From Planctomycetota bacterium (GTDB taxonomy: Bacteria > Planctomycetota > Phycisphaerae > UBA1845 > UTPLA1): 64,000 nucleotides of DNA. The notes below the pieces were generated by a model, which saw only the letters and a list, made by a program, of their open reading frames with translations, did not search any database and was not told where the DNA came from. The DNA is taken from the NCBI GenBank assembly GCA_016712275.1, contig JADJRI010000003.1, positions 1 through 64,000 of the forward strand, given 5' to 3'. A program made the translations under genes and the position numbers. Below, piece by piece: positions 1-9,867 of this stretch (its first letter is position 1; each line of letters starts with the position of its first letter).

Positions 1-75
1 CCGTTGCCAGAGGTTTCAACCTCTGGACAGCACCTCCAAAAAACTCCCTCGTCCGGAGGACGAACAGACAAACCC
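1..75 (-). repeat. Partial inverted copy of the ~155-bp dispersed repeat
   Basis: This stretch matches, in reverse complement, the core of the repeats at 20868-21024 and 21970-22124. It contains the palindrome CCAGAGGTTTCAACCTCTGG and the block CGTCCGGAGGACGAAC. In the other two copies the first palindrome is CCAGTGGTTGAAACCACTGG, so the stem differs at both paired positions and still pairs. The element may continue beyond the window edge. Confidence 0.7.
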
Positions 76-320
76 AACTTGAAACTCCTTAGCGAGCAAA
101 GGGGTCTCTGCCCACCCTCTTTCGAAACTCAGAAGCCCTTATCTGGCCACTCAAAGCGGGCTCTGACCACTCGGACTACGTGTGGGTGGGCTCAGCCCAC
201 CAGTCGTGAACCACACACCGCCAAAATCGCCACCGGGTGCCATGCTCGACGGCCATCCCCGCGTCGGCAGCAACCTTGTCACGACCCTTCGTCTGCCAGG
301 TAAGGGTGCACCTGTAAGAC

Positions 321-420
321 GGTAGCACCGGCATCCCGCTGGTAAGTGTGGCACCGGCATTCCGTTAGTGTGGCACCGGCATCCCCGTCAGTGGGGCGCC
401 AGCCTACATAGCCGGTGCCG
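321..420. repeat. GTGGCACCGGC-type hairpin repeat array
   Basis: Three imperfect tandem units built on TGTGGCACCGGCATCCCG are followed by GCCGGTGCC, so arms of opposite sense face each other. The same words recur in several intergenic regions of this window, for example at 39311-39351 and 56501-56600. No gene is seen in 76-530. The RHS coding signal begins only after this array. Confidence 0.6.
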
Positions 421-532
421 AACCTAGTTGCGATCCGCCCCCGAAACTCCACGGACGAGCGTTTCACCCGCCAAACTCGGTGCAACTCAAAATTCGCCAC
501 TCACAACTCCGAAAACATATCCTCAAAATTTT

Positions 533-2262
533 CTACGATGCCGAGAAACCGCCTCATCGCCATCTCCCACGGTCGACCCCTTGCTCGGCGACCTCCGCAC
601 CGGGAAATGACCTATGATTACATGGGCCGCCGCGTGCGCAAGTTGGTACTGGGTTGGTCGATGGCGAGGAGGCCGCCGACCGGCTCGAACCCATGGGGCG
701 GAAACGACGGAATGGTCGTGGACGACATACGCACTATCTACGACGGCTGGAACGTGGTCATCGACGCGCCGGGTGGTGACCAGAACCACCGTCGGCGAAT
801 ACCGGAAACCGCTGTCCTGCAAGTATGCCTGGGTCTCGATCTGTCCGGCCTCAACGGTGGAACGGCCGCAAGCGGCAACGTTCAATCCGCCGTCCACGGC
901 GGCGGCGGCATCGGCGGCCTCCTCGCCATCGAAGACTTCACCACCCAGATCGGCTACGAAAACTCACGCGCTCCATCTACTTCTACGACGGCAACAGCAA
1001 CGTCAGCCAGCTCGTCACGTGGAAAACCGGCGACCCGGAACTTGTCGAAAAACCGGGCCAGCTTCCTGGACGCCGTTCAATTTTACCCGGCAGGGTGGCC
1101 AGACGGTACGAATATCTGGCCCTTCGGCGGCGCTGCTGGCCGACGACGACTATCCCGTGGACAACCCGTTCCGCTTCTCGACGAAGTACTACGACGCAGC
1201 CGAGCACGGCGTCGGCGGGCGAGCGCGGGCTGCTCTACTATGGGGAGCGGTATTACAGCCCGAGGTTGGGGAGGTGGGTGAATAGGGATCCGATTGGGGA
1301 ATCGGATGGCAACAACATCTACTCTTTTGTTGGGAATTCGGTCGACAACACTGTAGACGTTCTCGGGCTCTTTCGACCAGGGCTTGCCACGCTTGCATAT
1401 CTATTGATAAAAAGTGCAAGTGCATGTGATTGCCCGGACAGCGACGCTGCCGCGTTACAGGAGTATCTTAATGCAGTTCAATGTGAAACTGGAATGCCCA
1501 ATTCCTTCGGGGTGGATTATGTTTACAAAACAACTAGCACGCAACAGCGACTAACCTATCATCAGCCGGGCTTGGACTACAGCGGAGTGTTGCCGCCGCC
1601 AACATGCACAACGGTTTGCCACAATCCTCCGGTTATGCGCGCGTTTATGGCTGGCGAACCAAGTGGTGACTTCGTTGGTGATGAAATCTACTGGGCCTCC
1701 TTTTATCAACGTATCGGGCAGTACGCGATCGAGGACATGCGCGAATACGACGATCGATGCCAAGCGCAATCTGTTTGGACCTTAGCGGCGTGCAGCGCCA
1801 TTTCATCACGTTGTAGCCCGAGACCCTTATTAGATGGCTGTGGAGAGTTGTCACGCGGAGCCATGTATTCAAGACATGGTTTCTCGATTCGCAACGTGAA
1901 TCCACTCCAAGGGTCCAGCAACTGTGGACAATGCGCAATTGCCACTGACGCAACTCTCAAAGGCAATCCCGCTTGTGCCCTAAATCTGGGCCCAGTTTAT
2001 TTTGATGAAATTGAGAAGTCAATGGGTAGGCACTTCATTAAAAAATATCATGAGTGTGTCCGAGTTGAACAGTGCAATGACAAACGCAGGGGCAAACTCA
2101 AAGGGGGTTGTGTTTGGGTTGCGTAGTAGTGGATTTAATCATTACTTTAATGTTATTAATCAAAACGGTACAATTGTATATCTTGACGGCCAAATTGGTG
2201 CAACAGCAAACATTTGTAGTCCAAATTATGTTGGATTTTTGTTGATGCCGACATTCCCATGA
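533..2262 (+). CDS. RHS-core fragment with papain-fold (Tox-PL) toxin C-terminus, frame-disrupted
   Basis: Translation across three frames gives RHS repeat signatures: YDAENRLIAIS at about 535, TYDYMGRRVRK at 610-645, NPFRFSTKYYD near 1170, and then the core boundary YYGERYYSPRLGRWVNRDPIG at 1238-1300. After the core the sequence diverges and ends in a papain-like toxin module. Visible catalytic candidates are Cys in SSNCGQCAIATDATL (about 1914-1958), His in FNHYFNVINQNG (about 2140) and Asp in YLDGQ (about 2180). These fit the Tox-PL glutamine-deamidase family, in which the usual motif is GHVFN. The toxin frame is interrupted once, at the A-run 2040-2045, where one extra A explains the break. 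The RHS part has at least three further breaks. No start codon or N-terminal RHS region is visible, so this looks like a displaced rhs tip. The toxin half is markedly AT-richer than its surroundings. The toxin family call is fairly sure; activity is inferred. Confidence 0.75.
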
Positions 2263-2630
2263 AAACTCCAAGAATAGTCTGTGCGAAAACTGTAGAGGAA
2301 CTACTGATCCAGGCCAAGGGAGTTGCCATGTATGCATATATATATGACAACCGCGCCGATGAAGAGTTTCTGCGGTCATTATCGACTCAATTGTTGGATG
2401 ACGAGGATTTGGTGCTGCTCAATATTGAGTCGAATGCAGAGCTCTTCTCGAAACTGCAGTTACGGCGGCCAAGGGCTTTGCCAGCAGTAATATCGTTTGT
2501 TGGATGGCCAATGAAGGAAATAAATAGTATCGTCGAGATTCCCGCTCTGCTAAGTTATACGCGATCGATCAGTGATTTGATTCGCGATGCTAGGAATCGC
2601 GCAATGCCAAAGACAGAAAAAGAGGGATAG
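2259..2630 (+). CDS. Candidate immunity protein with thioredoxin-like fold
   Basis: This 123-residue protein starts at an ATG that overlaps the toxin stop codon (ATGA), the tight coupling typical of toxin-immunity pairs. It has no signal peptide or membrane segment, so it is probably cytoplasmic. The middle of the protein has the strand pattern of a thioredoxin-like fold: AMYAYIYDNRADEEF, then DLVLLNIESNAELFSKL, then ALPAVISFVG with a proline at the cis-Pro position. There is no CxxC, so redox activity is unlikely. The local GC content is low, as in the toxin half upstream. I do not recognise the family from a database. The immunity role is inferred from position and overlap only, and the fold is a pattern-based guess. 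Confidence 0.6.
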   Translation: MKTPRIVCAKTVEELLIQAKGVAMYAYIYDNRADEEFLRSLSTQLLDDEDLVLLNIESNAELFSKLQLRRPRALPAVISFVGWPMKEINSIVEIPALLSYTRSISDLIRDARNRAMPKTEKEG

Positions 2631-3813
2631 AAAAAGCGTCACCGTTTACTTTTTGATTTGAGGCGATCATCGCGTTGTCGCCGGCGTGTTGGAGAAAACT
2701 TTTTCCGATCATTCAGGATCGAAGTTCTGCGGGGATTCGCCAGGATGGCAACCGGCTGTACATGCCGGAATTCCCCCGACAAGAGTGGGCTGCAGGATGA
2801 ATTGTCGCCACTGTGACACTATCGGGAAGGCGTTTCAGTTTCAGAAAATGTGTCTGCATGGCGGCGCCCAATCGCTAACGCGTTCGCTCATTTTTGGCAC
2901 ACCGGCCGGCGACCCAGCCAAACCAGCCGGACGGACGAAGTAACGACGTCACGGCAGAATATGCCAGGTGTCATGACACTTTGTGCCCGCCGGCATGCCC
3001 CGCCGTTCGCCCCCAACTCCCCCTGCCTCCGACTTGACTCCCCGAAGTCTTGACGCTTCGTCTCATGCTCCAGTCTCCGTTCGCTATTCGGTCTTCTTCA
3101 TTCGCTATTCATTCCCCGGCTCCTTTCGGCGTTTCGACTTTTCGGCGTTTCGACTTTTCGGCGTTTCGACTTTTCGGCGTTTCGGCGTTTTCTCCAACTC
3201 TACATTCTCCATTCTCAATTCTACAGACCACACCATGCGGTGCAGCAGCAAGTCTTACAGTATGAAAGCACCCCATGCCCCCTCTCTCCTCCACTCGACC
3301 CCTTGGACCCTCGAACCTTTGGTCCCTCTCTTTCGTTTTGACTTTTCCCCGCCTGCTCACCTGCGCTCCCCTCCACCTTTCGATTCCGGCCCTCTTCGAT
3401 TTCGGAGTTTCGGCGTTTAGCGTTTGCCCGCCCCATTCGCTGTTCAGGGAATTTCAGCAATTTTCAGCCATGGAGTTTTTTTATAAGAAATGGCCGCGCT
3501 TGCAGCACTGGGATACCGAACTCATGCCAAACAAACAACTTACAAAACCAAAGCAGTCCGAACTTCCGATGAAAACGCCGCCGAATCACCTGCCAAAATC
3601 GCGCCCCATTTTCACTCCCGCCTCTCGACCCCCTTTCCTCCGTTTTGACTTTTTGACTTTTTGGCGTTTTGACGTTGTCTCCAACTCAACATTCCCCCTT
3701 CTCAATTCCACATTCCGCTTTCCCTCCCATTCCCCTCTCGCGCGATATAATCCATGCTCAGCCACGGTTTGGTCGCCGCCGACAAACGCACTGTCGCCGT
3801 CACGGGGAGGAAC
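2631..3813. other. Long intergenic region with low-complexity words
   Basis: No open frame here has recognisable protein features. The region is rich in short degenerate words such as TTCGCTATTC, CATTCTCAATTCTAC and GACTTTTCGGCGTTTC, which recur elsewhere in the window (24724-24770, 48536-48655). It separates the AT-rich toxin locus from the high-GC cytochrome gene. Confidence 0.6.
3128..3190. repeat. 16-bp tandem repeat
   Basis: Three perfect copies of the unit GGCGTTTCGACTTTTC run from 3128 to 3175, followed by a degenerate partial copy to about 3190. A looser relative lies at 3640-3675 (CGTTTTGACTTTTTGACTTTTTGGCG). The complement of these words appears at 24724-24770 and near 47860. Confidence 0.85.
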
Positions 3814-6434
3814 ATGGAAGTTCGAGCAATACAATTCACTACACTACACCGTCGCCATCCCATTTTCATTTCGGCGTTTTCGGCCCTCGCCCTCGCATTG
3901 ATACCCCTCGCCTGCGACGCACCGCCGCAGCCGCCCGCGCTGGTCAACTGGGAAACGCCCCATGTTCACCCGATCGACCTCACCCCAAACACCGCGCTTC
4001 TCCTCGCCGTCAACACGCCCGACAACCGCCTCGAACTCTTCGCCGCCACCGACGACGGCCTCTCCCCCCTCGGCGCGATTCCCGTCAGCCTCGACCCCGT
4101 CACCGTCCGCGCCCGATCGAACACCGAGGCCTGGGTCGTCAACCACATTTCCGATTCCATCTCCGTTGTCGACCTCGAATCGCGGCAGGTCGTCGCCACC
4201 CTTCATGTCGGCGACGAACCCTGCGATGTCGTCTTCGCCGGCAGCCCCATGCGCGCCTTCGTCACGCTCTCGCAGGAAAATCGCGTGCGCGTCTACAACC
4301 CCGATGATCTATCCGCCGAGCCGACCACTCTTGACATCGAAGGCGAAGACCCACGCGCCCTGGCCGTCGCGCCCGATGGTTCCCGCATCTACGCCGCCAT
4401 CTTCGAATCCGGCAATGCCACCACCCTCGTCCCGCACTACGATGTCTCCAATCCCGACGGCCCCTACGGCGGCCAGAACCCGCCGCCCAACGCCGGCGCC
4501 GATTTCGCGCCCGCCATCGCCCCCAGTGCCATCAATCCGCCACCCGTCGGCCAGATCGTCCGCAAGATCGACGGCCATTGGATCGACATCAACGGCGCCG
4601 ATTGGTCTGCCAAGGTCTTCTGGGATCTGCACGACCACGATGTCGCCATCATCGATGCGAATACGCTCGACATCACCTATGCCGCCGGCCTCATGAACAT
4701 CGATATGAATCTCGCGGTTCACCCTTCCGGCAGCGTCACCGTCATCGGCAGCGAGGCCATCAATGAAATCCGCTTCGAGCCCAACCTGCGCGGCACGTTC
4801 GCCCGCATGGTCATGGCCACGTTCGACCCGCTCGTCCCCGACAGCGCGGTCATTCGCGACCTCAACCCGCACCTCGACTACACAAAAGCGTCCATTCCCA
4901 ACAACCAGCGAAAACGCTCGATCAGCGACCCGCGAAGCATCGTCTGGAACGCTGCCGGCAGCCGCGCCTACATCGCCGGCATGGGCAGCGACAATGTCAT
5001 CGTCATCGACGAATTCGGCGACCGCATCGCCGAACTCTCCGTTCCCGCCGGTCCCACCGGCCTCGCCCTCGACGAATCCCGCAATCGACTGCTGGTTCTC
5101 AGCAAGTTCGATGCCTCGGTCACAATAATCGACACCAGCAATAATGCCGTCAACGAGACACTCTCCTTCTTCGACCCGACCCTGAAGCCATCCAGCGCGG
5201 CCGTCCGCATTTGTACAACGCGACCCAATCATCTTCGCTCGGCCAGGTGTCCTGCGCCACCTGCCATGTCGATGCCCGCATGGATCAGATCGCGTGGGAC
5301 CTCGGCGACCCGGCCGGCGCGCCGAAGGAATTCAACCAGCCCTGCAGCCTCGGCGCCATTCAGCTTTCCTGCAAGAATTGGCATCCCATGAAGGGGCCGA
5401 TGACCACGCAAACACTCGTCGGCACCATCGGAACCCGCCCGCTCCATTGGCGCGGCGACCGCGAAAACCTCGCCGCGTTCGGCGGCGCGTTCATGTCGCT
5501 GATGGGAAGCGATCATGAATTGCCGCCGGACGAGATGGACGAGTTCGAAGCCTTTCTCGCGACGATCGCTCACCCGCCCAACCCCCATCGTCGCGCGGAC
5601 AATTCGCTGCTCGACGAGATGATCATCCGAAACCGCCTCGCCAGCCCGTCGGCCGGACTTCGCGTCTTTCGGGAGACGCCGTCCGACCGCGACCTGCTCA
5701 AGTGCATTGACTGCCACGGTTCCGACACCGGCGCGCTGTCGTTCGTCGTCGGCGGCCAGATACTCGCCGCGCCCCAGCAGGCCGTCGTCTCGCCGCTGGG
5801 CTCCACCTATGAAAAGGCCGGCTTCGATCTGAATTCCCGAAACAACAGCCGAGGATTCGGCTTCACCCATGACGGCGCGTTCGACACCATCGAGAATTTT
5901 CTCAAGCACGAGGTCTTCACGCTTCCCACCGATCAGCACCGGCTCGACCTCGAAGCATTCGTTCTATCCTTTAGCACCGAAACGCACGCCGCGGTCGGCA
6001 TGCAGGTGACGCTCCCCGCCACGGCCGCAATCGCCGGCGCGAGGAAATTCAACCCGGTCAAGACAACTTCCGCGCTCGACGCCAATGAAAATCGGTTGTC
6101 GCTCCTGCGCCGACTCGCCGACGAAAAAGCCATCGGTCTCGTCGCCCACGGCCGCATCGATGGCGCGCCGCGCGGCTACGCCTACCTCGCCGGCCAGGAA
6201 GTCTTTCAATCCGATCGCGCCGATGAGACCATCACCTTCGACGCATTGACCGAGCTCGCGACATTCGGCAATCCGCTCACCTTCACTGCTGTTCCAGTGG
6301 GAACGGAAATCCGCATCGGCATCGACCGCGACAACGACGGCCTTTACGACGCCGACGACGCGGAACCCGCGAATCCCAACCCACTTGAGAATCAGATTAA
6401 CGCGCTGTCGCGAATTCGAACGCAACATCCGTAA
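3814..6434 (+). CDS. Exported lipoprotein: beta-propeller (YncE-like) fused to cytochrome c domain, frameshifted
   Basis: The start ATG at 3814 follows a GGGGAGG ribosome site and opens a lipoprotein signal peptide ending in IPLAC. The first ~450 residues show WD40/YncE-like propeller repeats (for example NSDSISVVDL-type strands, and GSRAYIAGMGSDNVIVID). A break at the C-run 5180-5182 (one C missing) moves translation to another frame. There the protein continues as QVSCATCHVDARMDQ, a haem c site, then HPMKGPMTTQTL, and a second haem site CIDCH at about 5702. Near the C-terminus DRDNDGLYDADDAEP resembles a calcium-binding thrombospondin-3 type repeat. The architecture matches the propeller plus di-haem cytochrome proteins common in planctomycetes. 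The substrate is unknown; peroxidase-like or electron-transfer function is inferred. Both parts are probably one gene. Confidence 0.75.
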
Positions 6435-6499
6435 TCGCCAAGCGCTATCCGGCATGATGATGCAAAATATCAATGGGTCTTTGAGAAGGCCGAAGCGGC

Positions 6500-7429
6500 T
6501 CACACCACAAACGCTTCGTGGCAAATGGACTCCAGCAGCTTTTCCAGAAAGTCCGCCGCGTTGAGCGCCGTAAGTAAATCGACCTGCTTGGTCTTGTCGG
6601 CGCCCAGTGCCGGCTTCGTGCGCCCCGCCTCCATCCCTTCAACCGTCACTTGCAATTGCATGCGCGTCTTCATGAAGAGTTGCGGCCACAGCAAGCTGCC
6701 GACCGTGACCGACGGCGCAATAAACGTCTTTCCGTAGGCCGGCTCGCCGTCGTATTCCAATGCATGTTCCAGGCGGGCAGCAGGCACTTCGCCGGTCCGA
6801 AATCCGCAGGCCGCCAGATGCGCCACATGCGATTCATCCAGACACACCAGCCCCGTCACATCCAGCGGCGCCACCGTGATCGGCAGGCCCGACTCCATCA
6901 CGCGCGCCGCCGCCGCGGGGTCGCGGTGGAAATTGAATTCCACGCGGTCCGTGACATTACCGCGGCACCAAACCGCGCCGCCCGTCACGAAAACACGCTT
7001 CACCTTCGCGAAGGCATCCGGCGAATTCTCCAGCATCGCCGCCGGATTCGTCAGCGGGCCGAGCGATAAAATCACCAGTTCGCCGCCGCCCTCGCGAATG
7101 GCCTCATCATAAACCTTGTCGAAATGACCCGGCGGGATGTTCGCCGGCGTCGCCTGTGCCCAGCCTCCCAATCCATCGGGACCAAAGATCCCGCGCCGAT
7201 CCTTCAGCCCCGCGCCGGATTGTTCCAACCCCAACCCCACCGCCGGCAGGCGTGGCGGACGAATGGCTTCCAGCAGCCGGCTGATGTTCGCAACCGCCTG
7301 ATTAAGCGGCACGCTCCCCGCCACGCCGACAACAGCCCGCACATCCAGTTCCTTCGAAGCCAGCGCAAGTGCCAACCCCACGGCCGCATCGGCTGCCGCA
7401 TCTGTGTCAATCAGAACCGGGGTTGCCAT
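6500..7429 (-). CDS. Inosine-uridine nucleoside hydrolase family protein, degenerate active site
   Basis: This 309-residue protein has the overall pattern of the nucleoside N-ribohydrolase family, which splits ribonucleosides into base and ribose using a calcium ion. Family signals are the N-terminal LIDTD block, ELVILSLGPLTNPA, KRVFVTGGAV and the FNFHRDPAAA segment. The usual calcium motif DTDPGxDDA is changed to DTDAAADAA, losing one of the paired aspartates. The conserved C-terminal histidine/aspartate is also not obvious. The protein may therefore have altered or no hydrolase activity. It is divergently oriented from galK with about 35 bp between the starts, so the two promoters must overlap in that short space. 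Confidence 0.75.
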   Translation of the reverse strand: MATPVLIDTDAAADAAVGLALALASKELDVRAVVGVAGSVPLNQAVANISRLLEAIRPPRLPAVGLGLEQSGAGLKDRRGIFGPDGLGGWAQATPANIPPGHFDKVYDEAIREGGGELVILSLGPLTNPAAMLENSPDAFAKVKRVFVTGGAVWCRGNVTDRVEFNFHRDPAAAARVMESGLPITVAPLDVTGLVCLDESHVAHLAACGFRTGEVPAARLEHALEYDGEPAYGKTFIAPSVTVGSLLWPQLFMKTRMQLQVTVEGMEAGRTKPALGADKTKQVDLLTALNAADFLEKLLESICHEAFVV

Positions 7430-7464
7430 GGCGCGTTCCTTTCAAAGACTCGCGTGTCCGCCCG

Positions 7465-8718
7465 ATGATCCGTATTATCAAACCGGAGAATCCCGTGGTC
7501 AACGAAATTGACGTGCAATCCGCGTTTCGTCGCCAATTTGACGGCCTTCGGCCCGCCGTTGCCGCTTTCGCGCCCGGACGCGTAAATCTCATCGGCGAAC
7601 ACGTTGACTACAACGATGGCCTCGTCCTGCCCGTCGCCATCCAGCTCGGAACGACCGTCGTCGCCGCGCCGCTGAGCGAACCGGTCATTCGGGCATTCAG
7701 CGCGCCTTTCAATTCATTCGTTGAATGGCCGAGCACATCGCAACGGCAGCAAGATGCAGAGTCCTCCACTGCCGCCGGCCACACTGGTATTCCAGCCGCT
7801 CCCATTCAACCGACTTCCGCCTGGACTCGCTATGTCACCGGCGTTCTCATCGAGCTGGCCCGCGAGAGCATCTCAATCCCCGGCGCAGCCCTCTACATCG
7901 ATAGCGATCTGCCCGTCGCCGCCGGCCTCTCCAGCAGCGCCTCGCTAGCGGCAGCCGTCGCATTGGCAATCTGTCAGCTCGCCGGAAAATCGATGGGTGC
8001 CGGCAACATGGCACAACTCTGTCGTCGCGTCGAGCGCGACCACGTGGGCGTGCCCTGCGGCATCATGGACCCATTCGCCGTCCTGCTCGCAAGAGAACAT
8101 CACGCCCTGTTGCTCGATTGCCGCGATGAAAAGTTTTCGCACGTACCGCTGCCTTCGGATTTCGAACTGCTCATTATCGACAGCGGCCTCCCGCGCGAGC
8201 TGTCGCGCGGCGACTATGCCGAGCGCCGTCGCGAATGCACCAGCGCCCTGTCGCTCATTCGCGATCGCCGTCCGAACATACAATCCTACCGCGATATTCG
8301 CATGGATGAACTGCTTGATATCTGTGATGCGCTGCCGGCGCCGCTGAATTCGCGTGTCCGGCACATCATCACGGAAATCGAACGAACAAAGCTCGCCGCA
8401 AAATTCCTCGGCGACGGCGACCTGACACAATTCGGCCGTCTTCTCGACGCAAGCCACGCCTCCCTCCGGGACGACTTTGCCGTTTCACTTCCGCAAATCG
8501 ATGAACTTGTCGAGCTCGTTCGCGTCCAGCCCGGCATATACGGCGTCCGCCTCACCGGCGCCGGATTTGGCGGCTGCATCATCGCGGCGGTCAATCCTGA
8601 CACAACTGAAGCCATCGAGCCCAATGTCCGAAGTTCGTATGACGTGAAGCACGGTGCTCGTTCACAAATTCTGTCGGCGCTCGCCGGCTCACCCGCACGC
8701 ATCTTACAATTAAGTTAG
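7465..8718 (+). CDS. galK: Galactokinase
   Basis: This GHMP-family kinase phosphorylates galactose at C1 with ATP, the entry step of the Leloir pathway, in the cytoplasm. The galactose-binding signature GRVNLIGEHVDYNDG lies near residues 37-51. The ATP loop LPVAAGLSSSAS is at about residues 151-162, and the C-terminal GHMP motif LTGAGFGGC is near residue 367. The length of about 417 residues is slightly long because of a low-complexity insertion (SQRQQDAESSTAAG) near residue 95. The ATG at 7465 is chosen because it leaves a normal N-terminus, but no strong ribosome site precedes it. No other galactose genes are adjacent. trpD follows after 19 bp. Confidence 0.9.
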   Translation: MIRIIKPENPVVNEIDVQSAFRRQFDGLRPAVAAFAPGRVNLIGEHVDYNDGLVLPVAIQLGTTVVAAPLSEPVIRAFSAPFNSFVEWPSTSQRQQDAESSTAAGHTGIPAAPIQPTSAWTRYVTGVLIELARESISIPGAALYIDSDLPVAAGLSSSASLAAAVALAICQLAGKSMGAGNMAQLCRRVERDHVGVPCGIMDPFAVLLAREHHALLLDCRDEKFSHVPLPSDFELLIIDSGLPRELSRGDYAERRRECTSALSLIRDRRPNIQSYRDIRMDELLDICDALPAPLNSRVRHIITEIERTKLAAKFLGDGDLTQFGRLLDASHASLRDDFAVSLPQIDELVELVRVQPGIYGVRLTGAGFGGCIIAAVNPDTTEAIEPNVRSSYDVKHGARSQILSALAGSPARILQLS

Positions 8719-8737
8719 TCCAGATAGTGAGTTATTC

Positions 8738-9757
8738 ATGGAAACACTGATGGATTGCATAGCTATCATCGAATCCGGCCGGAGTCTCACCGAAACCCGG
8801 GCCGCCGACGCCATCGACGCCATCATGTCCGGAACCCTCGATGACGAACCCATCGAGCGATTTCTGCGCGCCATGATGCAAAAGGGCGAAACTGTTGACG
8901 AACTGGTCGGTGGCGCATCCGCCATGCGCCGCCATGTAACGTCCATCGAGTGCCATCATCTTGACGCCATCGACACCTGCGGCACCGGCGGCGACGGCAT
9001 CAGCACATTCAACGTTTCCACCGCCGCGGCGATCGTCGCCGCCGCGGCCGGAGCGAAAGTCGCCAAGCACGGGAATCGTTCAAATTCACGAAAGAGCGGC
9101 TCCGCCGAAGTGCTCACGGAATTGGGAGTGAACATCGACGTCGCGCCCGCGACGGTCGCCCGCTGTATTCGCGAAATCGGCATCGGATTCCTCTTTGCGG
9201 CGAAGCTGCACCCCGCGATGGGTCGCGTCGCTCACATCCGTCGCAAAATCGGCAAGCCCACCCTTTTCAACCTGCTGGGACCGCTCACCAATCCGGCCGC
9301 CGTCAAACGCCAGATCATCGGCGTTCCGAACAACGAACTCATCCCCAGAATCGCCGAATCGCTGCTTCGCCTCGGCGCGATTCATGCCTTCGTCGTCCAC
9401 GGCTACGACGGCTTGTGCGATTTCACCAGCACGGGTCCCAGCCAGTATGCCGAATTGCGCGATGGCCGGATTTTGCGCCGACACATTTCGCCTGAAGACC
9501 TCGGTCATCAATGCCAAAAGCTGGATGACTTGCGGGTTGCATCACCTGCCGAAAGTGCGGCTGTCATCCGAGACGTCTTTGCCGGCAGGAAAACCCCTGC
9601 TCGTAGTCACACGCTCCTGAATGCGGCCGCCGCACTCGTCGTCGGCAATGTCGCAAACGATCTGGCTCAGGCACTCCCGATCGCCGCGGCAGCGGTGGAC
9701 AGTGGAAAAGCACGCCAGACACTTGATGGCCTAGTCCGCCTGACAAATGAAAACTAG
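8738..9757 (+). CDS. trpD: Anthranilate phosphoribosyltransferase
   Basis: TrpD transfers the phosphoribosyl group from PRPP to anthranilate, the second committed step of tryptophan synthesis. The family signature is complete: DTCGTGGDG for PRPP binding, FNVSTAAAIV, KHGNRS, and the magnesium/anthranilate segment LHPAMGRVAHIRRKIG followed by LFNLLGPLTNPA. The length of 339 residues is standard. A substitution is visible after the KHGNRS loop (NSRKSGSAEVL instead of the common VSSxxGSADVL). It lies 19 bp downstream of galK on the same strand and may be cotranscribed. No other trp genes are in the window. Confidence 0.93.
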   Translation: METLMDCIAIIESGRSLTETRAADAIDAIMSGTLDDEPIERFLRAMMQKGETVDELVGGASAMRRHVTSIECHHLDAIDTCGTGGDGISTFNVSTAAAIVAAAAGAKVAKHGNRSNSRKSGSAEVLTELGVNIDVAPATVARCIREIGIGFLFAAKLHPAMGRVAHIRRKIGKPTLFNLLGPLTNPAAVKRQIIGVPNNELIPRIAESLLRLGAIHAFVVHGYDGLCDFTSTGPSQYAELRDGRILRRHISPEDLGHQCQKLDDLRVASPAESAAVIRDVFAGRKTPARSHTLLNAAAALVVGNVANDLAQALPIAAAAVDSGKARQTLDGLVRLTNEN

Positions 9758-9867
9758 ATCGCCGTCATAATGACCGACTTCACTTGGCTGATCGGCGAAT
9801 AAGATGTGCATGCCATTTCGACGGCTCGCCTTTCCATTTACAATCGCCTCTTCGAAAGGATGCGCCC

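Noticed and set aside
321..420. Possible CRISPR array because of repeated GTGGCACCGGC units
   Set aside because: Units are directly adjacent, with no unique spacers of constant length and no cas genes nearby. They belong to a hairpin repeat family found across the window.
415..1285. Several long overlapping open frames on both strands in the RHS region
   Set aside because: Only pieces that carry RHS signatures in sequence order were used; the others are by-products of high GC content.
4309..5232. 307-residue minus-strand frame opposite the propeller gene
   Set aside because: Gly/Asp/Val-rich antisense shadow of the C-rich coding strand, with no ribosome site or motif.
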